Assembly: GCF_963675165.1 (NCBI RefSeq) | Contig: NC_087383.1 | Coordinates: 4,804,979-4,868,978, forward strand | Direction: 5' to 3' | DNA length: 64,000 nt | From: Halichondria panicea | Lineage: Eukaryota > Porifera > Demospongiae > Suberitida > Halichondriidae | Shown here: one piece after another, positions 1-11,826 of the stretch | Layout: each line of letters starts with the position of its first letter | Position numbering within the stretch: the stretch's first letter is position 1 | The notes under the pieces: model-generated | The model's database searches: none | What the model was told of the DNA's origin: nothing | What the model saw: the letters and a program-made list of their open reading frames with translations, nothing else | Position numbers and translations under genes: made by a program

Positions 1-1124
1 TTCCAGTGGAGGTAAACTTGTTAGTCTCATGGTCCGCATGGCTGCACACTTGCAGTACAAATGCAACAACTTGAGCCTCAGGGTCATTCCCGGACACCTC
101 GACTACAATCAGATAAGAGCAAATAATTTGCCTTGTGCAACCAGATTGCAGGCATTGATGTCAAGTAAACTGAGATAGAAAGGTATAGACAGTATAGTCT
201 CGAATACCCGCCTCAACCTAAAAGCTTGAGTCTGGTCAAACTCACATTGTGGTTTGGTTCAAGTGTGTCCAGGAATTTCTTGGACATTTAATTGACCGCA
301 AGTGGGTGTGGAACATGAATAAAATTATAGTCTACATGAATATCATTATAGCTAACCGCCACGGCAGCATGGATTGCTACTAGTAGACAGAATTAGCCCC
401 TGACAGAAGGCGACGTAGGAAAATTCATGGAGAGAGTTGTAAGGATATGATACTAGAACTCTCCAGACTAGCAATAGGACCTTTGGAACACCTTGTCGAA
501 TCTATTAACAGCCTAAATGCTCATTTATGTGAATGTGACCGTCGACCATGGTTTCAAGGCCCTCTAGCTCTGTGCAATGATGGCTTCAAGCTCAGTGTTT
601 TTCTCGTAGGCTTTCAACTCCTAGCCTTAATTGATACACTGTCTGATTGTTCTGTCCCTAACATGCGGTGGCTTGTGGCTTTATCACTATGCTTGTGGGC
701 GTGTAGCCCACTTGACTTTGCTGACTGTGCAGAACAAAGTTCATATGTGAGTTGGACCAGACTCAAGCTTTTAGGTTGAGGCGGGTATTCGAGACTATAG
801 ACAGTAACCCCAAACAAGGCTAAAGAACTCATTTTAATAATTATTATGATTCTAGAGAATTCTAGATCTAGCTAAACATTCGATTCACTCACCATGATAT
901 TTGTGACTTCCAACAGGAGAGCTACGACGTAGTGACACACTAAAAGGGTTATGAACTTTCTTATGACTCTTTCTGAAGGATACCATATCAGCTATTAGAC
1001 TGTCCCTGCACAAAACAATGTCCTCAGCCAGGCAGCTAGAACCAGGAACACTTGCTGTCAATCCTACAAATGCTGGGGACAATGCCAGCAGCAACATCAA
1101 CCACATCATTGTAGCAGCTATCAT
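1..1124 (-). CDS. 5' part of a secreted protein of unknown family, cut by the left window edge
   Basis: Two exons read on the minus strand. Exon 1 (1124 down to 893) starts with ATG and encodes a hydrophobic leader (MIAATMMWLMLLLALSPAFV) typical of a signal peptide, followed by a Cys-containing stretch. It ends in a GTGAGT donor in phase 1. Exon 2 (102 down to 1) follows a pyrimidine-rich AG acceptor, restores the frame by completing a Val codon, and stays open to the window edge (YHVEVSGND, AFVLQVCSH). The alternating hydrophobic pattern after the leader suggests an extracellular beta-sandwich such as a Reeler-like domain, but this is a weak impression and I do not recognise the family. The 790-bp intron is largely filled by an inverted-repeat element (195-797). 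The rest of the gene lies left of the window. Confidence 0.55.
195..797. mobile_element. non-autonomous TIR element, 9-bp TSD class
   Basis: The terminal inverted repeats begin TAGTCTCGAATACCCGCC and run about 75 bp per arm, the first 43 bp perfect. The 9-bp direct repeat TAGACAGTA lies immediately outside both ends (186-194 and 798-806), so this is an insertion. The interior has no credible ORF. The 9-bp target duplication suggests a Mutator-like (MULE) origin by family knowledge. It sits in intron 1 of the secreted-protein gene. Confidence 0.85.
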
Positions 1125-2236
1125 CCAACTAAGCTCTATGCATGCAGACTAACAGACTGTATAGACTAGCTAGTAGATCTACTCAGTATTAGCTATAAAC
1201 AACAGATTATATGGGGGTGGACAATTTCAATATTCATAGCATGCATGTGCACCCACATACCAGTCATTTCCTTAGCTGCAATATATAGTTGTTCTAGCTA
1301 CATTTATGTCAGAAAATGTGCACAAACAATCTAAATAGCTACCTGTGCAAACAGTGTGTGTAAAAACAATTGTTCATGCATAACAAACCATGCAATTTCA
1401 CTTTCTTCTGTGCTTGACATGCTTTGAACTCCCCCCCCCCCCCCCCTCACGACTTGAGTATACCTGCATTATTATAAGGTAAACCTTGACGCACTATTAT
1501 TTCAGCAATCACAAAAATAGAAAGCCATCACGTCACAGTAAATTGTTACCATATGAGAACACACAGTCTGTGTGTAGGGGTGTTGCCATCCCTTAGTTCA
1601 CATCCACTCGTTAGCAGATATTGAAGACAGTGGACCTGAGATCAAACACAACTAAAGCTTTCACACTCTGTCACGTGCAAGTTGCAACCTCACTAGCTAA
1701 CCATCACTATTGTCTTATAGAGTGATTAAGCTCGGAGGCTCCTTGTTGGGGAAATCACTTTTTCCTCCACCGCACAAACTTTATTGAATCATCAGCATTA
1801 TAACCAAGTGAGCACGGTTGTTCAGAATACATGTATGTGAGCTCTAATCTCCAGCTAGTGGATAGATTTGATAGTACAGTGAACCTGGGGGAAGGGAGAC
1901 ATATAGTCTATAGATTCTAACAAAATAATAACATTATTTTATGCATAGGTATAAGCATACACATATCACATATCTTATCATATGTAGTGCTGTAGTGCTA
2001 GAAATTAATTAATAATGTGCGCATGATACTATTTATACGAGCAGCTCTACAATTGATTCAAAGCCTGTACAATTCCCATTGAAACCATGGCGTTTAATCG
2101 ATAAACAAGTTACTTGCATAAATAATTATCGCACAATATTTTCGAAAGGAAAACTGATGTTTTCATAATAATGGAACCAAATACACAGTCAACAAATAAT
2201 TTCTTAGCACTGAATACACAGTCAACAAATAATTTC
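1125..2236. other. intergenic, no gene recognised
   Basis: There is no credible exon on either strand. The stretch holds a poly-C run near 1431-1446 and AT-rich unique sequence. It presumably contains the promoter of the minus-strand gene that starts at 1124. Confidence 0.5.
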
Positions 2237-2245
2237 TTAGCACTG
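2180..2245. repeat. perfect 33-bp tandem duplication
   Basis: Two identical 33-bp units (2180-2212 and 2213-2245) starting AATACACAGTCAACAAATAA. The right unit runs into the last codons of the small minus-strand ORF that ends at 2237. Confidence 0.9.
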
Positions 2246-3033
2246 AAAGGTTACATCAACATCTCTAAGTTTAAAAGAGAGCCATGCACCTTGTGGCCAT
2301 GTACAGGTGCAGGCGTGGACCTACACACAACATCTGATCAGAACGAGTAAGAAGGTGATCCATGCAAATGTGTCTACCCAATCATAATTATAATGCATGT
2401 TATTTATCAGGTACGTACAGGAGGAAGCACTGGCACAACATCTAGTCACATGGGAATATTAATCGAATTAAGGCAGACCATATAAACTTATTAGTTTGAT
2501 CTACTGTTACAGATCAACACATTACATGTGTCACATGAACTTCAATGTGCGTGGCTACCTCAATTGATCTCTTGTGTATATATATGCACCTTGAAAGTTG
2601 AACCAGTCTAACAGGGTGAGTATATGAGTAAGGTATGCGCTTAGTAGCTATCTGTGAGATCAATAAATTTATCAATCTTCACAAGGTCAACTTAACAGTC
2701 GGGTAAATGGATAAAATCAAGCTGTGGACTCACCTTTTCACAGTCTATTCCTTTCTCATTCCTACAAGAAAATGTTCATAATGATATGAAGTTGTTCTAC
2801 TGTACATATAATCCACAGAAATGCTTACCGTGTCTGTGTGAGGACCATGGTGAAAACTGCGTGAAAGCGTAACACTGCGTTCATGTTTGTGGAGGCCACA
2901 GTCCTACAGGGGGGGGGGTAATGAAACTGAATGCTGCATGTAACTCTTAGCTCCAATATTTCCTCTCTCCATCTTACTGGAGAAGCTCTGTGGCCAGGAC
3001 TAAGCATTGCAGCACATACTGTACATGTAGCAT
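2237..3033 (-). CDS. small spliced ORF of unknown function
   Basis: Four exons are phase-consistent on the minus strand: 3033-2978 (56 bp), 2903-2829 (75 bp), 2761-2734 (a 28-bp microexon) and 2320-2237 (84 bp, ending in TAA). Donors are GTAAGA, GTAAGC and GTGAGT. Acceptors are CTGTAG, CTTGTAG and GTGTAG. Read from the ATG at 3033 this gives about 80 residues; exon 1 could instead begin at an acceptor at 3019 and belong to a longer gene. Recognisable stretches are NEKGIDCEK and WPQGAWLSFKLRDVDV. I do not recognise the family. Consistent phases across three introns, including a microexon, are the only support. Confidence 0.35.
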
Positions 3034-3587
3034 ACCATCTGAGCCAAGCGATTAAAGCATAGAGAACAATCACATGCATGCTAGCACTAAAAATTGAAGA
3101 TTAAAATAAAAGTTTGAAAATCCACCATCCACAATACAACTAACATAATGTTACAAATCGAACTGAAGAGCTCTTAATGAGAAATAAAGTTGATGTTGGG
3201 TTCTATAGTCGTTTCCTCTCAAAGACTATGATATCAATTGACATTGCATGCTCGCATAGCATTGGATTTCTCTATTGTCAATTTGATGATAGTAACAACT
3301 ATAGAACAAACATTCATGGTACTGCATGTATGCCAGTTTGGGAACAACACGATCAGCATCTATTAAATTAATAACAAAAGTAAAAATACATGGCTTTAAG
3401 GAACAGTTGTAATCGACCTCACCATACACAACGGAAGAAAATAATTATACAACGGAAGAAGCATGCACAATAAATATGAAGTGTTCACAACATTTGTTCG
3501 TATTTGAGTTAGAAGCTAGAAGCTGGGCTGTTCGATAAAAATGTTATGTTACATTAAACTAAGAGTTGAATGAACTCTTGATTAATA
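3034..3587. other. intergenic, nothing recognised
   Basis: AT-rich sequence with no convincing exon or repeat. The short ORFs on both strands here lack splice context or family resemblance. Confidence 0.4.
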
Positions 3588-4408
3588 GTATGGCTAAGAG
3601 TGCAATATGGGATTACTGAATAGCACGAGTAACAAGCAATGGCAAGGATACTAATTGTATTAACCTTGCCAGTGCTTGTTATGAGTGCTATTAATCCCTT
3701 ATTGCACGAGTAACCATACTAATCGTGATGATGAAGTTCTCTACAGTTTTTATTAACATTTTCGGCCGCGGCTGTTATTCGAAAACATTCTGTTGTCATT
3801 GACAGTGTGCAATTACTTGACAGGTAATTGCACGCTGTCAATGACGACGTGCAACCACTGGACCGGATGTGATACGGGATTAATTGCTGTACACTCTCCA
3901 GTCACTAATAGCACATCATACTATTGATTGTTAATCGTTTGTGATGCAGTTTTAAGCTGCAGTTTCAGTAAAAAATTAGCCGCGGCCGCTATTCAAATGT
4001 GCAATCGTCAAGGCAGTAATTGCACGTCGTTAATGACGACGTGCAATTACTGCCTTGACGACGTGCAATTACTGATACGCGATTAATCACTGCACGAATC
4101 ACAGTGAATAATAGGACAACATGCGATTATATCGTGCAATTACTGCCTTGACGACCGCACGTTCGAATAATGGCCGCGGCTAATTTTTTTTACTGAAACT
4201 GCAGCTAAAAGTGTCCTTAAAACTGCATAACAAAAAACGATTAACAATGAATAGTATGGCTACTCGTGCAATAAGGGATTAATAGCACTCATAACAAGCA
4301 CTGGCAAGGTTAATAGCACTCGGCTGCGCCTCGTGCAATTAGTATCCTTGCCATTGCTTGTTACTCGTGCTATTCATCCCATATTGCACTCTTAGCCATA
4401 CTATTAAT
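3588..4408. mobile_element. cluster of palindromic (fold-back) elements
   Basis: Two related hairpins flank the block: 3588-3721 and about 4249-4408. Each starts AGTATGGCT and is a near-palindrome of 130-160 bp (shared AACAAGCAMTGGCAAGG). Between them, 3770-4200 contains another inverted repeat with arms ending in the AGCCGCGGCC region and multiple copies of GTGCAATTACTGCC in both orientations. There is no ORF. The whole block could fold into one large cruciform. Confidence 0.75.
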
Positions 4409-4565
4409 TATACTAATAGTATTATGTATCATTACTGCATTGTAATTCGTACAGTGAAGCAATGCTACGCAATACATCCGGTCCTGTAATTGCACTGGGC
4501 TTGTTTCCGAATAACAGCCACGGCGGAAAAACTGTAGAAAGCTAGCATCATAACAATGCAATCAA

Positions 4566-4972
4566 TAGTATGCAAAAGGGATTAATAGCACTCACAACAA
4601 GCACTAGCAAGGTAAATAGCACTGACTCGACTTCGCCTCGTGCAATTACGTCTTTCTTCTAATTACAGCGCCACTAAAAATTAATTATGATTTTTCAGTG
4701 GTGCACAAATAGAACAATAGAACGTAGAGTACTAGTAGCTGTTTCCACGAGACTATCATATCAGTTCTGTTGTAGGTAGAGCCTCGATTAAAGGCTTCTA
4801 TTTTCCAGAATTTACTTGATGTTCAATTGGAATAAAATAAAAATAATTTTGTGAACTTGGCGCTTCTATTAGATTGGCGCTGTAACTAGAAGAAAGATGG
4901 TAGAGGCCTTGCCATACATTACTTGTTACTCATGCTATAAACCTCACATTGCACTCTTAAACCATACGATTA
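4566..4972. mobile_element. inverted-repeat element related to the 3588-4408 hairpins
   Basis: The left end (ATAGTATGCAAAAGGGATTA) and right end (inverted, ending near AACCATACG) match the hairpins at 3588 and 4249. A second inner inverted pair, TCTTTCTTCTARTTACAGCG, surrounds a unique centre. It looks like the same palindromic family with an internal insertion. Confidence 0.6.
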
Positions 4973-5031
4973 CAAATCATGACCAATATCATTAAAGAAT
5001 AGTTGGATAATTATAGGGCCAGGGGTTTAAT

Positions 5032-5538
5032 TAGTTGGGCGGAGTCCAACCAACTGCGTGGGGTTGGACACCACTCCAATCTGGGTTTTGTTCCACTGCA
5101 GAAATATTGCAGCCCAATCAGATTGCAGAGTTCAAGTGTGAAGGCGTGGCTCGAGATCGAACGAGTCAGTAACTAGTAATTCAAATCAAAATGCAACAAT
5201 AGTAGACAAGCCAGCTTGATCCAGGAATACGTCAGGTCAGTTAGAGCAGTGGCATGCAAAAGTGACTCCTGCAGTAGCATTCTAACTGAGCTTTGAGGTT
5301 ACCGCCCACTTGGGATTAATCATTCATGCTTAGCCACACCCTAAAGCTAGGTACCAGTGGAACAAAACCCAGATTGAAGTGGTGCCCAACCAGAGGAGGT
5401 ACGACATCCGCGTGTCAAAGGAAACGTTTTAGACACACATTCCTTAGGTCAAAGTTCGGAATGTGTGTTTAAGACACGCGGATGTCGTACCTCCTCTGGT
5501 GCCCAACCCCACGCAGTTGGTTGGACTCCGCCCAACTA
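5032..5538. mobile_element. TIR element, 9-bp TSD class, interrupted by a nested hairpin
   Basis: The termini are TAGTTGGGCGGAGTCCAACC and its inverse. A 9-bp direct repeat GGGTTTAAT flanks it at 5023-5031 and 5539-5547. Arms extend about 75 bp, with a unique centre. The right arm is split by a second palindromic insertion at 5390-5499. It shares its terminal TAGTTGGGCG with the element at 20240-20434. Confidence 0.85.
5390..5499. mobile_element. nested 110-bp palindromic insertion, 7-bp TSD
   Basis: A near-perfect hairpin with arms CCAGAGGAGGTACGACATCC and inverse, inserted into the right arm of the 5032-5538 element. Target duplication TGCCCAA at 5383-5389 and 5500-5506. A diverged relative of one arm lies near 18860 (GGGAGGTACGACATGCG). 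Confidence 0.85.
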
Positions 5539-5584
5539 GGGTTTAATAACCATGGTCAAAAATCCTCTAACATTCCAACGACTA

Positions 5585-5965
5585 CCATAAGACCTCGATT
5601 TAAGGCGACCCTCCAAATATGCGACACCCTGGAGCTTCAGCAATTTTCTGACCTCTAAAAATAGCGACAGCTGCGTTGACAATTATTTTTTAATGGTCGC
5701 GTTCTAAATGTAGCCACTCCCTAGCCTCGATTGCCCACTGGAAAATCAGTGTTTTTAAGCGGCCTGAAATCGAGGCAAGTAGACTCTGTAAAGTTACCTC
5801 CCATTAGATGCGACCCTCTAAATATGCGACACCAGGACTTCAATATAATTTTTCAACCTCCAAAAGAAGCGACCTCTGGCTTTGAATTATTAAAAAGTGT
5901 CACTTTAAATCGAGATCTTACGGTAGATCTATTAAACTTCGACAAAAACATTGTGCTTAAGAACA
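5585..5965. repeat. fragment of a dispersed repeat
   Basis: Contains repeated phrases such as GCGACCCTCCAAATATGCGA and ATTTTTCWRACCTC that recur near 14020-14170 and 21855-22025 in both duplicated CARD-Death introns. There is no coding potential beyond short spurious ORFs. Confidence 0.55.
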
Positions 5966-6421
5966 GAACCTTGTGATCCATGGATCTTGTCTGGTACATA
6001 ACATTCATGTAGATCTCTTCCATCCATTATCCATGGATTGATCTCTTCATTAGACCTACACATGTACTATCATTTTAGATCTAGATCTAGTGATCCTTTA
6101 CCAGACAATCTTCAATCACGTGGAACAGGATGTCGATTTTTAATAACAAACTTGCAAGGGGCTGGCCTACACTGTACTGACACTAGAGACAATATCAAGA
6201 GTGTTGCATTTGCGTTTGCAGCATAATTATACTTACATAACTAGACTACTTTATCAGTGGAGAAGGCTATAAACTGAGGTATGTTCATAATTAATAATAA
6301 TTATAATGGTGTGAATCTGGACTCCTGAACTATACAGCAGCTATATCTAAGTATTGTTATTGTTATCTACACATGGCATATTTAACATGAACATTTCCAC
6401 TACATTGTATCTAGAGTGATC

Positions 6422-9400
6422 ATGTCGGGTGAGCCTGTGGCGATCAACGGTGCTAGTGGAGGTAACCTCCAGTTCTCTAGTGTAGAAAGTCGTGGAGATC
6501 ACCCTCCCAGCTACTCCCTGGAGAGATACCTGGCCTCTGAGTGCGTACAACATACTAGCTCTGTAGACACACATACATAGTATAATTATTGTATACTTGT
6601 GTAGGAGCATGCATGCACTCACTGTGTATTTGAATGAGAGTCCCCCCTCAACCAGAAAAGATTGGTAGTATAATATAGGTAGAATCTGTGCGAGAACCAT
6701 TTATCTCTGAGTGTGTAATGTTGCGTGTAATGTTGTGATCAGGTTTGCAGCCCTTGCATTTCGTAAGTTAGTAGTCGATCATTTTAAATACTAATTAGTT
6801 GGTACTGTGGTTATTTGGAAACTGTGACCATTTCCTGTCCAACCAGTTGACCCAGTATCCTATCTTAATTGCCGACAGCTAAACTCATACTGGTGATTTA
6901 GCTACTCAAGTTTCAGACATCGTTCCATCAAACCTATAGGTTTTGATACACAAGTGCATGTATATATTTTTGGGTACAGCTAGGTAGGTATTGAAAGTGG
7001 TTGGTTCTCTTTTGCATCTTATTTGGTTGTTACCCCCCCCCCACACACAGTGACCAGCCTGATGGACGGTCCAAGGAAGAGAGCCATCGTCGTCTCTCAA
7101 TCAGTTCCGAATCTGATGTCTCCACAATTAACGAGGATTATGATGTGGCCTCCATATCATCGTCCATCGACGATAAACTGACGTGAGTGTGTGTGTGTGT
7201 GTGTTAAGTATATAATTATACAAGAAGTCCATAATAATTATGACCAAGAGTATAAGAAGAGAATTAAGAGTGTAAAACTACTGTACACAAAAACTGTGCA
7301 CAAAGTAACGTGACATCCTGTCAATTGCACGTGAGCTACTAGCTGACAACTGGATATGACGTTTTAGGTGTAGTTTTGCAGGATTGCACTTAAATAAACC
7401 TCGAGGCAGAACTGCAAGTTAGTAATTAGATTTGAGATAGGGACCGCTTGGCTATTTTCTGAAATACAGCTACCTCGCTATTCCGGCCAAGCTGCACTGT
7501 CCCAAGGGTGACCAGATTAACGAGAGTCTGCTATACTATGAATTGATTGATTTAATAGCTATTGCCAAATGTGTATTTTTTCTCGAATGTTGAGTTGTTG
7601 GTTTTGTAATCATGATCTGCCTAGTATTTTATGTGGTAACTAGGCCTAAGAGGTGATTATAGTATCGTCTAGTGTGGGGTACATCCATGCTATTAATTTC
7701 GCCAGGGTTAGTGCTTTACTGTGGTTATAAGGTATTCAGTAGCTATCTACCGTATGTATGGTAACCTTCACCACACCCACACACCCAGGTGGCGAGGTCG
7801 TATGCAGCTGGCCCTGCACAGTCACGTCTTCCACTATACCATTGTGATCCTCGTTGTGTTGGACGCCATCATCGTACTGACTGAGTTCCTTTTGGACATT
7901 GGGGCGTTAGGTATTATCATAAAAATAATGTTCTCTTTTTGTATGTACATGTATACCATTCCCACTGGCAGGGTTGCATCTAGGATTAAAAATTTGGGGG
8001 GGAAGGTTTACGCACGCCGCAAAATGTTTGGTCACTCCCACATTTGTTGACCACGCCCCCTATTACATGGTAGTGCATCACAGTAGATCTAGTTACATAT
8101 TGCACATCATAGACAGCTAGTACTAATGTGACGATGTCATTATTCTATAAACATTTTTGGGGGGAAGGTTCACCCCAGCCCCCCCCCCAACTAGACGAAA
8201 CCCTGACTGGATGTACACCGAGTCATTACCTAACCCCCCCCCACACACATACACAGGCACAATCATATGCAGAGGTGAAAACATAGTTGAAAGACGAGAG
8301 TTTTGTCACTTTGATTCCAACTTTCGCAACATGTGTGGGCCTCCGCCCAACTTTATTCTGGAAGGTCTGGTGCTTCAACCTGAGGGTTCTAACCCGGATC
8401 GTGACCCCTGCACCTGTGCCTTTAGGGGAGGAAAGCGTGTCTGCGTCCCTGACAGCGGTACAGATGTATAGTTTGTGTTGTAGCTTATTGTGCGCCTGCA
8501 TAGTGACTTACACATTTTAGTTCTGGCTGGCTGAGTGAGTGGTTGCCTATTGTTTGTTTCAGGAGATTCTGCACAGAGTTTCTATATTAGGCTGTAGGCG
8601 TGACTTTTTATTAACCTATTATAGAAAGGGAAGTATAGACTATTATAGAAAGGGAAGTATAGAGACCAAATATCTGTAGTTAAGTTGCTACGATTGGCCC
8701 AAACTAAAAAATCGCATGTCAATCCATCACAACTCTATAAGTCATAAGACCAGCATAATTATACACTTTCACTGGGCAAAATTGTTGCAACAAAAGTTTG
8801 TATACCTTCGCTTGTCCATTGCATTCTGTGATGAATGTCATGGAGCCGATAATCAAGAGATAATGTGTGGCAATTCAATGTAAGGGACTGAAATACGGCT
8901 CCCGACTCACTTGTTTAGGTTTTCTTGGCCAATTCAATCCATAAAAATTATTGCAACTTTTGACGTCTATCAATCGATATAATATGTAAGTGAGTTTAAA
9001 TTTGCAGAGGATTCTGTATTGGACCCTGGAGTGAACCCTGGTCTAGTGCTGCACTTCTTCTCTTTGACCATCCTCAGTATCTTCATGTTTGAGGTGAGAT
9101 AATGTAATACACATCTACTGGTTGGTCACATGACTGGGGCTACTAACAAAAACCTGTCGTACTACATATGACGAATGTAGTTTTTTTAACATTGTCTATA
9201 ATTTGATGCACACACAATTTGATGCACTCAGCTGTGAGTATGTTAAATTGTTGTGGCTCTGTTTTAGCAAAAGTATATTATAATAGAGAGAGAGATGTAA
9301 TCTACTTTTTGTCACATGACAGATACAGGAAGTCACGTTATTCTCCGCATACATCTAATGCACAGTATGCCTACTTCTCTCTCTCTCTCTCCATTAATAT

Positions 9401-11826
9401 ACTCTTGGTTTAGCTGTAACGGATGCTAACATGTCGCAGGTTGTACTTAAGATGGTAGCGTTCCGTCTCAAGTACTTCACTCACAAGTTTGAGGTGTTTG
9501 ACGGAATCATTGTCGTCATCTCTTGGACTCTGGACGTTGCTTCAGTGTAAGAGTGCATAATTATTATTTACACGTCTATATTTAAGTATGCCACGATCAT
9601 TATCATAATTAATGCTGCCATACTGTATCCACGGTATAGTATATAGCTCCATTTCCTTGCAACCTAGCTATATAACGTGAATGTTAAGGGTGGTGGTGTT
9701 AGAACATGTAGGTTTTTGTACTACTGCTAATAGATTTACCACAGTTTTAAAATGTGTGTTCACTCTCTTTAGAGTTGAAGAGGAGGCCTTTGAGGTTGCT
9801 GCTCTGTTGATCATCCTCAGACTGTGGCGTATCCTGCGTATTGTCAATGGTGAGTGATCACTCTTGAAGTGGTAGCTACTACTTGGGTTTCACTGATTTG
9901 AACATCCTGTCTGTATGAATAGACATGTTTCCTTGGCTGGGTTTGAAGGTATTCACATCATCCTGGGTCCATTGCAACTACCTGCAAAAAACTACATATA
10001 TACAGTATAGCAGGTATATTTCGAGGTTATTATAAATGTTCACGTTTTCCGCTGATTAATAAGCATGTACCACCAATATTATTTTATACCTTCAGCACCC
10101 TCCTGAGTGAGTCAGTCGTCCTACTGTATTGTGGCTAGGCAAGAGACTCTGCTCTGTAGTCTAGTTGAGCTTGTCATTTAATATATATATATCCAATATC
10201 AGATGCATGTACTGAAAAAAGGCTGCTATTTATTCCGGGAAAATTTTTCTAACTGTCTTTTTGCAAATGTTTATACCCTCGAAATGTACCCACTCAGGAG
10301 TGCATGAATATTCATGCACTCCTGACCCACTATATTGTGCTAAATTTTTAGTCAACTAATTCCCATTCAGACCCCGGCCTAGGTGTTATCATCTGCTCCA
10401 TAAGAGTGCAGCTACATGTAGCTACATTATAGATTGTACCCACTGTCTGGGATAGGTTAACAGAGTGATGCCTCCTATTGCTGTGCCTAGCTTTGTATAT
10501 ACAATGTACTCAGTGGTCTCAACTGAACTGAACATTAGAGTTAAGAAATGTGTTTGATGCAGGCTCCATCTTGGCTGCCAAGGCTAAGTCTGATGAGCAC
10601 CTGAGGGAAGCCAAGAAAGAAGCAAAGCGGATCATACACGCTTTTCATAAAGCCAGAGACAGCAAGGTCTCGTTGGAGGTGAGTGCCTGTCGTCAGTCTG
10701 AGGACGTCTCTGTCTTCTTTAAGCAGTATTATCATGTCAATAGCCGAGGGTTAGCACTCCAGTGCTCTAGTTAAATAATTGTTACCCATGTTTTGTACGT
10801 GTATAGTAATCATGTAATCATGTGTTCTCACAGAAAGAAAACCTTCGCCTTCGGAAGCAGCTAGGAAACTCGGGCTCACAGGACTCTAATTACAACACTG
10901 AAGAGCAACCAGACCTCAATCAGGTGCCTTGTCAAAGCTACATAACATAAAGCTACCGTATAGAGGGACATTTTCGTGTGATGCAAATTTTCGGGTAAAC
11001 TCCCACGCATTGGTAATTTCACATGCAAAGCTATTGGTGGGTGTGGTTTCCTGGCATTGATATTAGAACCCATGAATATTTCTGCTGAGGGCTCTAAAGC
11101 CATATAGCGAACATTTCCCGCTATACGGTACTAGCTATAATTATTGCTAATACACACAGATGTCACAAAGAAACCATACCTTATAATCAGGTACTTGTAC
11201 TACATGTACAAACAAGTACTTTAGTACCGGCAAGAGTGCATAAGAAGAGAAGAGTGTCAAACTACTGATACTTTACACAAACACTGTGCACAAAGTAACA
11301 TGACTCGCACATGATAAAGTATTGTGAACTTACTAGTAATTAATACCTAGTAAATGTTAACTGTGACGTTTCTAGGGGTGGGGTAATCTAATTACAATTC
11401 TAGCTAGTTGTTCGTGTTCAACGTTCATGGAGCTTATGGAGCTGCTCACTGCACACTGATAGGAGACGATCTCTTCACAAAAATCATCTAAATAGAGACA
11501 ATAGTCGAGTTGATCATCTTCACTTGCACTCTTTACTCACTATTAACAACTTTGCGTTGTGTAATTATGCACAAACGTCATCAATTGCGAGTTGCTCACG
11601 TGCAATTGACAGGATGTCACGTTACTTTGTGCACAGTGTTTGTGTAGAAGTATCAGCAGTTCGACACTCTTCTCTTCTTATGCACTCTTGGTACCGGTAT
11701 ATATATACACGCAGCTGTTGCAGGGTCAGGCATAGTGTTGTGCTCGCACCCTGTATAGGATATTTATGTTCACTTCTTTCTTTCATGCAGGTACAGGTAC
11801 CTGTCAGTTCTTCACGTGAAGAGTAG
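6422..11826 (+). CDS. HVCN1: voltage-gated proton channel (Hv1 / HVCN1 homologue)
   Basis: Four-helix voltage-sensor protein; in this family it conducts protons outward across the plasma membrane without a separate pore domain. Nine phase-consistent exons: 6422-6540, 7051-7182, 7789-7910, 9008-9093, 9440-9546, 9773-9849, 10563-10678, 10834-10923, 11791-11826 (294 aa; human Hv1 is about 273). S1 is at about residues 97-117 (VVLDAIIVLTEFLLD, with the selectivity Asp in LDAI), S2 at about 137-153, S3 at about 166-188 (KFEVFDGIIVVISWTLD). S4 at about 200-213 reads RLWRILRIVNG, the Hv1 signature with three Arg and the WR pair. A charged coiled-coil tail follows (about 215-265), the dimerisation region in the family. 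The N-terminus is Ser/acidic-rich. No frame break. Introns carry several small transposons. Confidence 0.93.
7245..7350. mobile_element. one-ended copy of the CAAGAG element family
   Basis: About 105 bp in proton-channel intron 2 match one arm of the element at 11231-11690 (TGTGCACAAAGTAACGTGAC, CAATTGCACGTGAG). No second arm is visible nearby, so this is a truncated copy. Confidence 0.65.
7969..8205. mobile_element. hAT-like MITE
   Basis: Ends are CAGGGTTGCATCTAG and, inverted, CAGGGTTTCGTCTAG, followed by a G-rich stretch (GGGGGGGAAGGTT) in both arms. ACTGG is repeated directly outside both ends (7964-7968, 8206-8210). The CAGGG terminus is typical of hAT ends. It lies in proton-channel intron 3. 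Confidence 0.7.
8616..8663. repeat. short tandem duplication
   Basis: Two adjacent copies of CTATTATAGAAAGGGAAGTA in proton-channel intron 3. Confidence 0.8.
10295..10324. mobile_element. 30-bp perfect palindrome flanked by 7-bp direct repeats
   Basis: A perfect palindrome whose half-site is CAGGAGTGCATGAAT. ACCCACT occurs immediately before (10288-10294) and after (10325-10331). An identical palindrome is at 15458-15487 and a centrally deleted version at 41144-41159. See findings. Confidence 0.8.
10955..11128. mobile_element. CCGTATAG-family MITE, TA target
   Basis: Begins CCGTATAG and ends CGCTATACGG, flanked by TA on both sides. Shares the interior phrase GTGGTTTCCTGGCATTGA with copies ending at 27096 and spanning 29182-29399. 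The TA duplication suggests a Tc1/mariner-type origin. It lies in the last intron of the proton channel. Confidence 0.75.
11231..11690. mobile_element. 460-bp TIR element with 7-bp TSD
   Basis: Ends are CAAGAGTGCATAAGAAGAGA and its inverse, with arms of about 70 bp (also TGTGCACAAAGTAAC). GTACCGG is exactly duplicated at 11224-11230 and 11691-11697. It lies in the last intron of the proton channel. Confidence 0.85.

Noticed and set aside
447-832. 110-aa plus-strand ORF and 72-aa minus-strand ORF
   Set aside because: Both lie inside the inverted-repeat element 195-797 and run into its terminal repeat; no homology or splice context.
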